A stretch of DNA of 35,260 nt, taken from Elusimicrobia bacterium RIFCSPLOWO2_02_FULL_39_32. Lineage in GTDB: Bacteria > Elusimicrobiota > Elusimicrobia > 2-02-FULL-39-32. The stretch is from assembly GCA_001800135.1 (NCBI GenBank), contig MGUU01000010.1:337495-372754 (forward strand), written 5' to 3'. The notes beneath the pieces were generated by a model. The model did no database searches and was not told where the DNA came from. It was given only the letters and a program-made list of their open reading frames with translations. Position 1 is the stretch's first letter, and every line of letters starts with the position of its first letter. A program made the translations under genes and the position numbers. This document shows, piece by piece, positions 9,528 through 16,372 of the stretch.

Positions 9528-10551
9528 AGAAAGAGTTGTTTCTCCAAAAGAAGTCTCGCAGGAAGAAGAAAGCTGGAATTTAAGCCTAAGGCCTCAGGTT
9601 TTAAATGAGTTTATTGGACAGAAGGGGGTAGTGGATAAACTCTCCATTTCTTTGGCTGCCGCAAAAAAAAGAGAGGAACCTTTAGAGCATATGCTGCTCT
9701 ATGGGCCTCCGGGTCTTGGAAAAACTACCCTGGCTCATATTATATCAAGAGAAACTAACTGTAAAATTTTTGCAACTTCCGGCCCTGCACTAGAAAGATC
9801 CGCTGACTTAATTGGAATACTGACAAACCTTCAAGAGGGAGATATTCTTTTTATTGATGAAATTCATCGTTTATCTACAATCGTGGAAGAATTTCTTTAC
9901 CCTGCCATGGAAGATTTTAAAATTGATTTTGTGGTGGATAAAGGAGCTTACGCTAAAACCCTGAATGTGCCTTTGAAAAGGTTTACTTTGATTGGCGCAA
10001 CTACTCGCGCTGGATTTCTTTCAGCACCTTTAAGGGAAAGATTTGGACTTACCTATCATCTAACTTTTTACGAGACTGAGGATTTAGTGAAAATTGTTAA
10101 GAGATCTTCAGGACTTCTTTCTATAGAGATCGGTCATGAGGTCGCCCATGAAGTTGCGAAACGTTCACGAGGCACTCCTAGAATTGCCAATCGTCTCTTG
10201 AAGCGGGTGCGTGATTTTGCCCAGGTAAAAGCAGCAGGAAAAATTAGTCTTGATTCTACAATCGAATCTTTAAAAATTGAAGGAATAGACCATTTGGGTT
10301 TGGATGAGCTGGACAAGAAATATATTAAGGTTATCTTAGATCACCATCAGGGTGGACCTGTAGGAATTGAAACCATTGCAGCCACATTGAATGAAGCTGC
10401 TGAAACCTTAGAGGAGATGGTTGAACCTTATCTTTTAAAGATAGGATTGCTTAGCCGAACCCGTTTAGGAAGAAAAGTGAATGAATCTGCGATTAAATCT
10501 TTAAAAATTGAGAATTTAAAGATTCCATCTTCTCAAGGGAATCTTTTCTAG
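9520..10551 (+). CDS. ruvB: Holliday junction ATP-dependent helicase RuvB
   Basis: This is a full-length (343 aa) RuvB. The N-terminal signature is LRPQVLNEFIGQKGVVDKL. Walker A is GPPGLGKT (62-69), Walker B is DILFIDEIHRL, sensor 1 is LIGATTRAG and the arginine-finger region is APLRERFG. The C-terminal winged helix contains DHHQGGPVGIETIAATLNE. It is the hexameric motor of RuvAB branch migration. The ATG overlaps the 3' end of ruvA by 8 nt. It is the last gene of the rightward operon and faces a convergent gene across a repeat element. Confidence 0.98.
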   Translation: MTRERVVSPKEVSQEEESWNLSLRPQVLNEFIGQKGVVDKLSISLAAAKKREEPLEHMLLYGPPGLGKTTLAHIISRETNCKIFATSGPALERSADLIGILTNLQEGDILFIDEIHRLSTIVEEFLYPAMEDFKIDFVVDKGAYAKTLNVPLKRFTLIGATTRAGFLSAPLRERFGLTYHLTFYETEDLVKIVKRSSGLLSIEIGHEVAHEVAKRSRGTPRIANRLLKRVRDFAQVKAAGKISLDSTIESLKIEGIDHLGLDELDKKYIKVILDHHQGGPVGIETIAATLNEAAETLEEMVEPYLLKIGLLSRTRLGRKVNESAIKSLKIENLKIPSSQGNLF

Positions 10552-10581
10552 ATCAGGGGACCAATTTATTTAAGGTAAGTA

Positions 10582-10767
10582 TTTAGCGCACCGTCGTCAT
10601 TCCCGCGAAAGCGGGAATCTAGAAAGACAATACCACTGAACTAGATTCCCGCTTTCGCGCGAATGACTGGAGGCGTCCCAAAGGGACAGTCCCTTCTTAC
10701 AAAAGAATCTCTTAAGAGGAGGGACGAGCGAAGCGAGTGGTGTCCTTTAGGACAATCTTGCGCTAAA
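10582..10767. repeat. Palindromic intergenic repeat element (MITE/REP-like)
   Basis: The gap between convergent ruvB and a porV-like gene (10552-10791) is filled by nested dyads. The main one pairs 10596-10622 with 10641-10667: 27-nt arms with one mismatch and an 18-nt spacer, starting GTCATTCCCGCGAAAGCGGG. The left arm is itself a hairpin (CCCGC-gaaa-GCGGG). Further small dyads follow: GTCCC/GGGAC at 10675-10687 and GTCC/GGAC at 10742-10752. The whole is bounded by a 9-bp inverted repeat, TTTAGCGCA (10582-10590) and TGCGCTAAA (10759-10767). No transposase is present. It may also act as a bidirectional terminator. The element boundaries are inferred. Confidence 0.7.
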
Positions 10768-10791
10768 CGGGTACCATTTAAGTGATATTGG

Positions 10792-12000
10792 TTAACGAAT
10801 CAGACGATACTCTTCTTTATGGTCTTTATCAATTAAGATTGGTTTTTCTTTTTCCTCTTTAATCAGTTCATTTTTTTCTTTCTTTTCTTCAATTAAAATA
10901 TTTTTTTCTTCTTTGGCTGGCTTTATTAATTCTATTTTTTCCTCTTTTTCTATTGTTTTATCCAAAAGTTCATTGTCAGTGCTGGGAGAATAGATTTCAT
11001 CTTTAATTTTTCCAAAGTGAAAAATTAATGTAACCCTATGCGTTTTTTCCAGTTCAATTCTATTGACATAAGCATAGTCTAGGGTAAGATTCCTTTCACT
11101 GATGCCAATTCCTAAACTGTAATCTTCATCCGCAAAATCCATTCTGTAACCCCCACGCAGAAAAAAAGTTCTTTTTCCTTTTTCCCCTCCTAAACCATAG
11201 TCCCCGCCAACGCGAACTTTAATTTTTTCTCCAAGCACTCTTTCACCTTGAGTGCCCATACTTAAAGCGCCGTAATTTTCATTATCCCAGAGATCTAATC
11301 CCAACCCTACGGATTCAAATAGAGGCAAATCATGTTCTTTTGATTTATAGCTTAGTTTTGAGCCTAAATTTTTAATTGTGGCTCCAAGGTTGACCCGTTT
11401 GGAAAAATGTTTAGGAAAAGGGAAAAAAAGTATGCCTGCGTCTAGCGCATAAGATCTGCCGGTATATTGATCTACTAAAGTGGAGTTAATCATTTTAGGA
11501 GAGACCCCAATATTGAACCAATTAGAAAACATTCCAGAAACAGTGATTCCAGCTGCAAAGCTTTTTTCCGCGCTAAAGGATTGGGTGGTTCCATTGGAAT
11601 AATTAATATCTATGTTTCCCGCAGAGTAATAAGTGAACCCAGCGCCTATTCCAACCTTAAATGTTTTGAGTTTATTGGAAAAACTTTGCGCATAATGAGT
11701 TCCTCCATAAACAGCTTGATCAAAACTTGAAACAAAAGACAAATTAATTTCAGGCTGGAGGATTTGCGCTAAACTTGCGGGATTACTGCTTAGGGCATCA
11801 AGTTTAAGCACCTTGACAGCTCCTACCCCTCCCCGGGCAACCTCTTTTGCATCCAGATTTTCTAAAAGAAAGTTAGCCGCAGTTTTGCCTTCTCCTGCTA
11901 AAAGATAAGAAGTACTATTTAATTGAGAAAAAATAAGAATAAAGAAATTTAAAGATATACGCCGAATCTTATTTTTTTTAAAAAAAAGTTCTTTTTTCAT
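10792..12000 (-). CDS. PorV/PorQ-family outer-membrane barrel with charged C-terminal tail
   Basis: The 402-residue protein has an N-terminal basic and hydrophobic signal segment (residues ~1-36). LDAKEVARGGVGAVKVLKLD then SSNPASLAQI is the PorV/PorQ entry motif, and amphipathic beta strands run to residue ~330. The last ~65 residues are a Lys/Glu-rich tail with a loose repeat of the form ELIK-EEKE-ILI, unlike the other two PorV-like proteins here. The ATG directly abuts the stop of the upstream YCF48-repeat gene (TAA then ATG), implying translational coupling. It probably helps export or anchor surface proteins, by analogy with type IX PorV; this is unproven outside Bacteroidota. Confidence 0.8.
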   Translation of the reverse strand: MKKELFFKKNKIRRISLNFFILIFSQLNSTSYLLAGEGKTAANFLLENLDAKEVARGGVGAVKVLKLDALSSNPASLAQILQPEINLSFVSSFDQAVYGGTHYAQSFSNKLKTFKVGIGAGFTYYSAGNIDINYSNGTTQSFSAEKSFAAGITVSGMFSNWFNIGVSPKMINSTLVDQYTGRSYALDAGILFFPFPKHFSKRVNLGATIKNLGSKLSYKSKEHDLPLFESVGLGLDLWDNENYGALSMGTQGERVLGEKIKVRVGGDYGLGGEKGKRTFFLRGGYRMDFADEDYSLGIGISERNLTLDYAYVNRIELEKTHRVTLIFHFGKIKDEIYSPSTDNELLDKTIEKEEKIELIKPAKEEKNILIEEKKEKNELIKEEKEKPILIDKDHKEEYRLIR

Positions 12001-13251
12001 TTATTGGACAACAGCTATTTTTTGAGTTTTAGAAAAATTGGGTCCTTCAATATGCACAAAATAAATTCCACTGCCCACTATTTCACCATCCTCATTTTTT
12101 CCGTCCCAAGTAATGGAATAGTTGGTGCTTGCATTTTTTGCTTCATTGACTAAAGTTTTAATCTTTCTGCCCTGCATGTTATAGATGCGTATCACAACAT
12201 TTCCTTGATTTAAAATACTGTACTCTATGGTTGTTAGCTCGGCTTTAGAAGGGTCAAAAAGATTATTGATCGCTTTTAGGGATCCCTGGGGAGTGGAATC
12301 GCTTGCGGCAGTTTCTGTTGTTGATGCTGTTGAATTTTTTATTATGGTTCCGGATGCGCCTACCGCATAGCCAACAGGTTCCGTAGAAAAGAAAACATCA
12401 TTTAATTGATTAGTTGTGGAGCTTTTTTCACTTTCGAAATTTCTTCCACTGTCGCTGGATTTAACAACAATTCCGGAATTTCCTACAACCCATCCGGTGG
12501 TTGTGCTGATAAAATGCAATGCATTAAAATTAGTTGTAGTGCTAATCAAGGAACTCCAAGTTGAACCGCTGTCTGTAGATTTTCGAATCACGCCATTTGC
12601 GCCTGCCACCCAGCCTGTGGAAACACTAATAAAAAATAGTGATCTTAAATTTTCAGTTGTGCCGCTGGTTTGCGCGTTCCAATTTTCTCCTCCATCCATG
12701 GTTTTCAAAATTGTGCCGGAATTCCCAACCGCCCATCCTGTAGATGTATTGATGAAAAAGATTGCCCTTAAGTCATTAGAGGTGCTTCCATTTAAAGCGC
12801 CATTCGACCAGCTTGCTCCGCCGTCTTGAGATTTTCTTATTCTGCCTAATTCCCCAGCTGCCCAGGCAGTACTGAGATTAACCCAATAGACACTATAAAG
12901 AATGTTACTTATGCCGCTGGTAACTGCGCTCCATGTAGTTCCTGTATCAGAGGATTTAAGAATAACTCCGTCACTTCCAACTACAAGACCTGTAGAAGAA
13001 TTGATGAAATGCACATCTCTTAAAGCTGTTGTGGTTCCAGAGGTTTGTGAACTCCATGTAGAGCCGCCGTTTGTGGTTTTTAATATTACTCCTTGAGAGC
13101 CAACAGTCCATCCTGTTTCAGAATCTTGGAAATAGACTGCATTGAGATCTGTGGTAACGCCAGAGCTTTGAGATTTCCATGCCGCAAGGATAGGTTGGGT
13201 ATGAAAAAAAATAAAGGAAAGAGCTAGAGAACCTTTTAAAAAGAACTTCAT
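12001..13251 (-). CDS. Exported YCF48-repeat beta-propeller with FlgD-type C-terminal domain
   Basis: The 416-residue protein has a signal peptide at 1-23 (ends HTQPILAA). Seven tandem repeats of ~40 residues follow, each with a TGW-VG--G-I-K--D-G--W core (for example GWAVGNSGTILKTMDGGENW), which matches the YCF48/HCF136 propeller fold. Residues ~325-416 form an Ig-like module (VIRIYNMQGRKIKTLV, TWDGKNEDGEIVGSGIYF) of the FlgD_ig type, which occurs as a C-terminal sorting-like domain in secreted proteins of several phyla. It is coupled to the downstream PorV-like gene, so the pair may be a cargo and its export or anchor factor (inference). There is no Shine-Dalgarno, and a predicted -10 box ends 8 nt before the ATG. 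Confidence 0.87.
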   Translation of the reverse strand: MKFFLKGSLALSFIFFHTQPILAAWKSQSSGVTTDLNAVYFQDSETGWTVGSQGVILKTTNGGSTWSSQTSGTTTALRDVHFINSSTGLVVGSDGVILKSSDTGTTWSAVTSGISNILYSVYWVNLSTAWAAGELGRIRKSQDGGASWSNGALNGSTSNDLRAIFFINTSTGWAVGNSGTILKTMDGGENWNAQTSGTTENLRSLFFISVSTGWVAGANGVIRKSTDSGSTWSSLISTTTNFNALHFISTTTGWVVGNSGIVVKSSDSGRNFESEKSSTTNQLNDVFFSTEPVGYAVGASGTIIKNSTASTTETAASDSTPQGSLKAINNLFDPSKAELTTIEYSILNQGNVVIRIYNMQGRKIKTLVNEAKNASTNYSITWDGKNEDGEIVGSGIYFVHIEGPNFSKTQKIAVVQ

Positions 13252-13259
13252 TAAAGATA

Positions 13260-13288
13260 AATTTATCAGAGAATAGAAGAAGTGTCAA
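13260..13288 (-). promoter_or_regulatory. Promoter of YCF48/porV operon
   Basis: On the minus strand, TTGACA (13283-13288) and extended -10 TGA-TAAATT (13260-13265) are separated by 17 nt. The predicted transcription start is 1-2 nt before the ATG at 13251, implying a leaderless message. The -35 boxes of this and the divergent tRNA-fMet promoter together form a GTCAA-n6-TTGAC dyad. Confidence 0.6.
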
Positions 13289-13294
13289 GTTAAT

Positions 13295-13323
13295 TTGACC
13301 AGTTTTGTTCATTATGATATAGT
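13295..13323 (+). promoter_or_regulatory. Promoter of tRNA-fMet
   Basis: TTGACC (13295-13300), a 17-nt spacer and TATAGT (13318-13323) preceded by TGA. The mature tRNA begins 6 nt after the -10, so almost no 5' leader is made. Confidence 0.72.
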
Positions 13324-13362
13324 AATTTTGCGGGGTGGAGCAGTCTGGTAGCTCGTTGGGCT

Positions 13363-14026
13363 CAATACCGCGAAATTAAAATGAATACAAGCCACAAAGG
13401 AAGTCTTGCAGAACAGGCAGTCACTCTTGAAGCTCTGAAGCGTGGCTGGGGGGTTCTAAAACCTATTGGAGATTGTTTGCCATATGATGTTGTCTTCGAT
13501 ATTGAAGGAACTCTCGTTAAAATTCAAGTTAAGCTTGCATGGTTTGATGATACGCGTGAAAACTACGTCATTGATAACCGTCGAACTAAAACAAATCGAT
13601 CTGTAATGATTCGAGAAGTTTATGCTCTTACAGATTTTGATTTTGCAATTGCTTATTTAATGGATATTAATGTGTTTTATGTTTTTCCTGTGGATGTATT
13701 TATCAGTTATGCCAGTGAAATTCATTTAGTGGAAGCTGACAAGCGTCAACGAAAACCTCGTTCTGTTATTTATCGTGATGCCTGGGATTTAATTTCGCAA
13801 TGGGCTGCGCATAAGGAAACTGATGCGCGAACTTCTGTCAAATTCGGGGAAGCCAGTAATGAGGTAATCCCGAGCCAAGCTGTGCTAGTTTAAACATCAG
13901 CACAGAAGGTGTAGAGACTTAATGGCAGACACCCTAACAGCGGCGTAAGTCGTATGAGGGTGAAGAGAAAGTCCAGACCACAAATCTTAAGTTAAACTTA
14001 GGAGCCGCGAAAGCTGTAGTGGTATG
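13363..14026 (+). ncRNA. Group I self-splicing intron in tRNA-fMet
   Basis: The 664-nt intron lies between exon nucleotides T33 and C34; it follows a T and ends in G, as group I introns require. The pairings can be traced. P1 joins exon 13359-13364 to 13801-13806, with the splice-site U13362 on G13803. An 11-bp extension joins 13370-13380 to 13788-13798 and closes a loop that holds the ORF. P2 is 13807-13812/13823-13828, P3 13834-13839/13924-13929 and P4 13844-13848/13869-13873. P6 is 13880-13886/13899-13905. P7 is GACTT 13916-13920 with AAGTC 13969-13973. P8 is 13930-13935/13957-13962 and P9 13985-13991/13997-14003. P10 pairs CAT of exon 2 with ATG at 13800-13802. The core resembles the tRNA-type (IC3) introns of cyanobacterial tRNA-Leu. 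Confidence 0.92.
13381..13893 (+). CDS. Intron-encoded PD-(D/E)XK homing endonuclease (I-Ssp6803I type)
   Basis: The 170-residue protein lies wholly inside the tRNA-fMet group I intron. It has the restriction-like fold signature: Glu11 in the first helix, then Asp36 (LPYDVVFD) and Gln49-Val-Lys51 (KIQVKLAW). Those spacings match, as I recall, the catalytic residues of I-Ssp6803I, the endonuclease of the cyanobacterial tRNA-fMet intron. The predicted role is to cut intronless tRNA-fMet genes at the anticodon region so that the intron is copied in. The start codon sits at the end of the extended P1 stem with no Shine-Dalgarno. The last ~35 codons coincide with ribozyme elements P1' to P6, and the stop is in the P6 loop, so the sequence is constrained twice. 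The frame is intact. Confidence 0.9.
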   Translation: MNTSHKGSLAEQAVTLEALKRGWGVLKPIGDCLPYDVVFDIEGTLVKIQVKLAWFDDTRENYVIDNRRTKTNRSVMIREVYALTDFDFAIAYLMDINVFYVFPVDVFISYASEIHLVEADKRQRKPRSVIYRDAWDLISQWAAHKETDARTSVKFGEASNEVIPSQAVLV

Positions 14027-14067
14027 CATAACCCAAAGGTCGCTGGTTCAAATCCAGCCCCCGCAAC

Positions 14068-14111
14068 AAAAATCGTCCTGGCCATTCAAAGGTCAGGGCG
14101 ATTTTTTTTTT
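14068..14111 (+). terminator. Rho-independent terminator of tRNA-fMet
   Basis: The stem AATCGTCCTGGCC (14071-14083) pairs with GGTCAGGGCGATT (14091-14103) around loop ATTCAAA, with two G-T pairs, followed by a T run at 14102-14111. An A run on the 5' side could let it also end the leftward transcript of the 14143-16233 genes. Confidence 0.9.
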
Positions 14112-14142
14112 GATAGATTCTGTTTGTCTTTTTGGAATAAGG

Positions 14143-14427
14143 TTAGTCGTGGATTTCAAACCATGGAACATTTTCTTTTCCATGGGGATGGAATTCTGTG
14201 GGATAAACTTTGTTCTCAACAATTTCATACCAAGGATATTGAATTGGGGATTTTTGAGGATGAGTTGGAGACGGATAGATTTTATTTTCCCTAATCTGAT
14301 ACCAAGGGTCTAAATCTTGACCATCAGGATGATCTTGTGTGGTAAAAATAAAGCCTTCTTTTATTTCAAAGGTGGCTAGATTTTGCATTCCTTTAGGATG
14401 AAATTTTGTATTGAAAAGTTTTGACAT
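14143..14427 (-). CDS. Small protein of imperfect HP-G...PWYEI repeats, unknown function
   Basis: The 94-residue protein consists of four imperfect ~22-residue repeats, best seen as PWYEIVENKVYPTEFHPHG and PWYQIRENKIYPSPTHPQ. The fixed features are a central Tyr/Phe-Pro or Thr-Thr, His-Pro, and a Pro-Trp-(Tyr/Phe)-x-Ile end. There is no signal peptide or membrane helix. Its ATG overlaps the stop of the kinase-like gene by one base (TAATG), so translation is coupled and a linked role is likely. I recognise no named family. The internal repeats and coupling argue that it is a real gene. Confidence 0.72.
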   Translation of the reverse strand: MSKLFNTKFHPKGMQNLATFEIKEGFIFTTQDHPDGQDLDPWYQIRENKIYPSPTHPQKSPIQYPWYEIVENKVYPTEFHPHGKENVPWFEIHD

Positions 14428-15806
14428 TAATAGTTGTAAATACTTCCCCCAATAAATTCCCGCAAGATGGAATTTTTTGGAATAAAATCAATGTTTGGAA
14501 AAGATTTTAATGACTTTAACAATTTATAAACCCTCTGAGATCGGATAAAAGCATCCATCTTGTGCGGCTCTTTTTTATATTTTTCTATAATTTCAGGAAA
14601 TTTTTTTTCAATCATGATTTTATATACAGGAAGCTCATAGGGAATAGATCCATTAAATACAATGTCCGCGTTAGAAATAAAAGGAACAATATATCTTTTC
14701 TCGCTCCTTCTAACATAGTGCCAATGCCCCACTGTTTTCGTGGCATCACAACCTCTTTGCCAGCTGTCCCGGATCATTCTGCGTAAAAGTCTAAGGTCTG
14801 TCCAGCGCACAAAGTTGCCGTCCTTATCTTTAATTTGGCAGATCGCTTCAATATAAAATTTAAATTTTTGTTCTTTAGGCACAACTTGCGTCAGTTCCTC
14901 ATGGAGACCATGAAGGCTGTCAATTAAAATAATCTCGCCTTTTTTTAAATAGAGTTCCTGAGAAAATCCAACCCTTCTCCCTTTTTTAAAATCATACAAA
15001 GGCATTTTTATTTTTTTTCCTTTTAAAAGCTGGTTTAAATCTTCATTGATGAGCGCAATATCTAGCGCATCCGGCCTTTCAAAGTCATAATCTCCATATT
15101 TATCTTTTGGATGAGCTTCCAGACTTTTAAAATAATTGTCTAAATTCATTAACACGAATGAAATTCCTTTTGATTTTAAGGATTCACTTATTTTGAGGGT
15201 TGTGGTAGTTTTTCCGGAACTTGAGGGGCCGGCAACGATCATTAATTTTATTTGACCGATCTTTTTTTTAAGGGTCTCAGCGACTCTATGGATTTGTTCA
15301 TGATAATGCTTTTCTGAATCAGAAACGAGTTTTTTCCAAAGGCCATTTTCCATGGAAGCGTTTAATTTTTCCACGCTGTCGCAAGCATGATCTACATTCC
15401 AGGAATAAACTTTCCATACCAGTTTATAAGGAATTGTATCCTCTGCGGCTACAGTCAATTCTTTTTTTTCTCTGATTCTTGCGCGTTCAGCTCTATAAAG
15501 GATAAAAGCTTTGGCTGTGCGCGCATGCCCATTTTCAATCAATACTTTTTCAATTAGATCCTGGATTTCTTCTACAGTGGGAATTGTATTGTCAATATAG
15601 GTTTTGTTTATTTTTCGGATGACTTGATTTGCAAGAAGAACCGCAAGCTCCCTATCATTCCCCTCAACCTGCACCGCTGCTTTAAAGATAGCATTTGTGA
15701 TTTTTTCTTTGTCAAAAGCTACTATTTGTCCGTTTCTTTTGATGACTTGAGTGATTTTGTAAGACGATTTATGAAGAGGGAAGAGAGTCAGTTGGTTTTC
15801 TACCAT
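14427..15806 (-). CDS. ATP-cone / uridine kinase-like P-loop fusion protein
   Basis: The 459-residue protein carries an ATP-cone at residues ~17-110 (ITQVIKRNGQIVAFDKEKI, then the end HARTAKAFILYRAERARIRE). A linker follows (DTIPYKLVWKVYSWNVDHA). A phosphoribulokinase/uridine kinase-type P-loop domain starts at 188, with Walker A GPSSSGKT (193-200), LMNLDNYF and FERPDALDI (substrate lid region). ATP-cones normally sense ATP/dATP in ribonucleotide reductases and NrdR, so an allosterically controlled nucleoside or sugar kinase is inferred; the substrate is unknown. The gene lies 28 nt after arsC and is coupled to the 94-residue repeat protein. Confidence 0.8.
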   Translation of the reverse strand: MVENQLTLFPLHKSSYKITQVIKRNGQIVAFDKEKITNAIFKAAVQVEGNDRELAVLLANQVIRKINKTYIDNTIPTVEEIQDLIEKVLIENGHARTAKAFILYRAERARIREKKELTVAAEDTIPYKLVWKVYSWNVDHACDSVEKLNASMENGLWKKLVSDSEKHYHEQIHRVAETLKKKIGQIKLMIVAGPSSSGKTTTTLKISESLKSKGISFVLMNLDNYFKSLEAHPKDKYGDYDFERPDALDIALINEDLNQLLKGKKIKMPLYDFKKGRRVGFSQELYLKKGEIILIDSLHGLHEELTQVVPKEQKFKFYIEAICQIKDKDGNFVRWTDLRLLRRMIRDSWQRGCDATKTVGHWHYVRRSEKRYIVPFISNADIVFNGSIPYELPVYKIMIEKKFPEIIEKYKKEPHKMDAFIRSQRVYKLLKSLKSFPNIDFIPKNSILREFIGGSIYNY

Positions 15807-15834
15807 AAGAAAGTAGAATTTAATTTGTTTGGAT

Positions 15835-16233
15835 TTAAATGAATTTTTTCTCTTTTAATAATTCTAAAACTTGCTTTTTTATTTGGTCTCGCACTTTTTT
15901 AAAGTCCTCAGCTCCCCCGCTAAAAGGGTCTGGTATTTCCCAATCTAATCTTTCCGTGGTTTTAATTTGGGGACAAGCATCCCCGCATCCCATCCCAACA
16001 ACTATATCATAGTGGATTTGAGGCACTTCATAGAGGCTTTTGGAAGAATGCTGGCTAATATCTATCCCAACCTCATGCATCACTTGAATGGTTCTAGGGT
16101 GAATATAACCTAAGGGTCTAGATCCAGCGCTATAAGCTTCTATTTTTTCTTCCGCAAGCGCTTTAGCAAACCCTTCTGCCATTTGACTTCTGCAGGAATT
16201 GCCTATGCAGACAAATAAAATTTTTGGTTTCAC
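15835..16233 (-). CDS. arsC: Arsenate reductase / low-molecular-weight phosphatase-fold protein
   Basis: The 132-residue protein has the LMW-PTP active site CIGNSCRS (Cys9, Cys14, Arg15) and general acid Asp in IPDPFSGG. A Cys pair in MGCGDACP (Cys83, Cys87) is typical of thioredoxin-coupled ArsC proteins. It would reduce arsenate through a Cys relay and then be recycled by thioredoxin, whose gene lies 275 nt upstream. The start is GTG. A leader with its own promoter, dyad and 9-codon ORF precedes it. No ArsR, Acr3 or ArsB gene is present here, so a phosphatase role cannot be excluded. Confidence 0.87.
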   Translation of the reverse strand: MKPKILFVCIGNSCRSQMAEGFAKALAEEKIEAYSAGSRPLGYIHPRTIQVMHEVGIDISQHSSKSLYEVPQIHYDIVVGMGCGDACPQIKTTERLDWEIPDPFSGGAEDFKKVRDQIKKQVLELLKEKKFI

Positions 16234-16282
16234 TTTAACCCAAAAGGTTTTAAGTCAAAAGGCTTATTTTTTTCTATAGATT

Positions 16283-16312
16283 TTAGCAACCGCAAGGTGA
16301 TTTTGGTCCCAT
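16283..16312 (-). CDS. Putative 9-residue leader peptide MGPKSPCGC upstream of arsC
   Basis: On the minus strand an excellent Shine-Dalgarno (GAGGAGG) lies 6 nt before ATG, followed by codons for MGPKSPCGC and TAA. It is among the strongest ribosome-binding sites in the window, in front of a peptide ending Cys-Gly-Cys. It lies between the arsC promoter and the weakly initiated arsC GTG, about 50 nt upstream of that start. A Cys-rich leader could sense thiol or cysteine status or bind arsenite. It could also be chance. Confidence 0.4.
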   Translation of the reverse strand: MGPKSPCGC

Positions 16313-16345
16313 ATGCTTCCTCCTCTTTTAAACTATTTTTTTATA

Positions 16346-16367
16346 AAAGCCGAAACTTTTCGACTTT
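16346..16367. promoter_or_regulatory. 22-bp dyad at the arsC transcription start
   Basis: AAAGCCGAAA (16346-16355) and TTTCGACTTT (16358-16367) form a dyad with one mismatch, centred just downstream of the minus-strand -10. It could be a repressor operator or a 5'-end mRNA hairpin. Confidence 0.5.
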
Positions 16368-16372
16368 ATTAA

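Larger units (their letters stand above)
13329..14066 (+). tRNA. Initiator tRNA-fMet (CAT), split by a group I intron
   Basis: Exon 1 is 13329-13362 and exon 2 is 14027-14066; the gap is a group I intron inserted between T33 and C34. Joined, they give a complete initiator cloverleaf. The D stem GAGC/GCTC has the initiator-type A11-T24 pair. The anticodon stem TTGGG/CCCAA has three G-C pairs next to loop CTCATAA. The T stem is GCTGG/CCAGC, the acceptor GCGGGG/CCCCGC and the discriminator A. The three consecutive G-C pairs are diagnostic of initiator tRNA. Position 1-72 is T-A rather than the usual C-A mismatch. CCA is not encoded. If this is the only initiator gene, splicing is essential for translation. 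Confidence 0.93.

Noticed and set aside
10720-10740. GAGCGAAGCGAG motif as a hairpin
   Set aside because: It is a short direct repeat, not an inverted one, so it was not counted among the dyads.
12416-13096. Plus-strand ORFs with repeated sequence
   Set aside because: They are antisense to the YCF48 repeats; their repetition only mirrors that gene.
13998-14228. Minus-strand ORF containing LDLNQRPLGY, and plus-strand ORFs at 14019-14294 and 14110-14313
   Set aside because: LDLNQRPLGY is a well-known artefact of translating a tRNA antisense; the frames overlap tRNA exon 2, the terminator and the better supported 94-residue gene.
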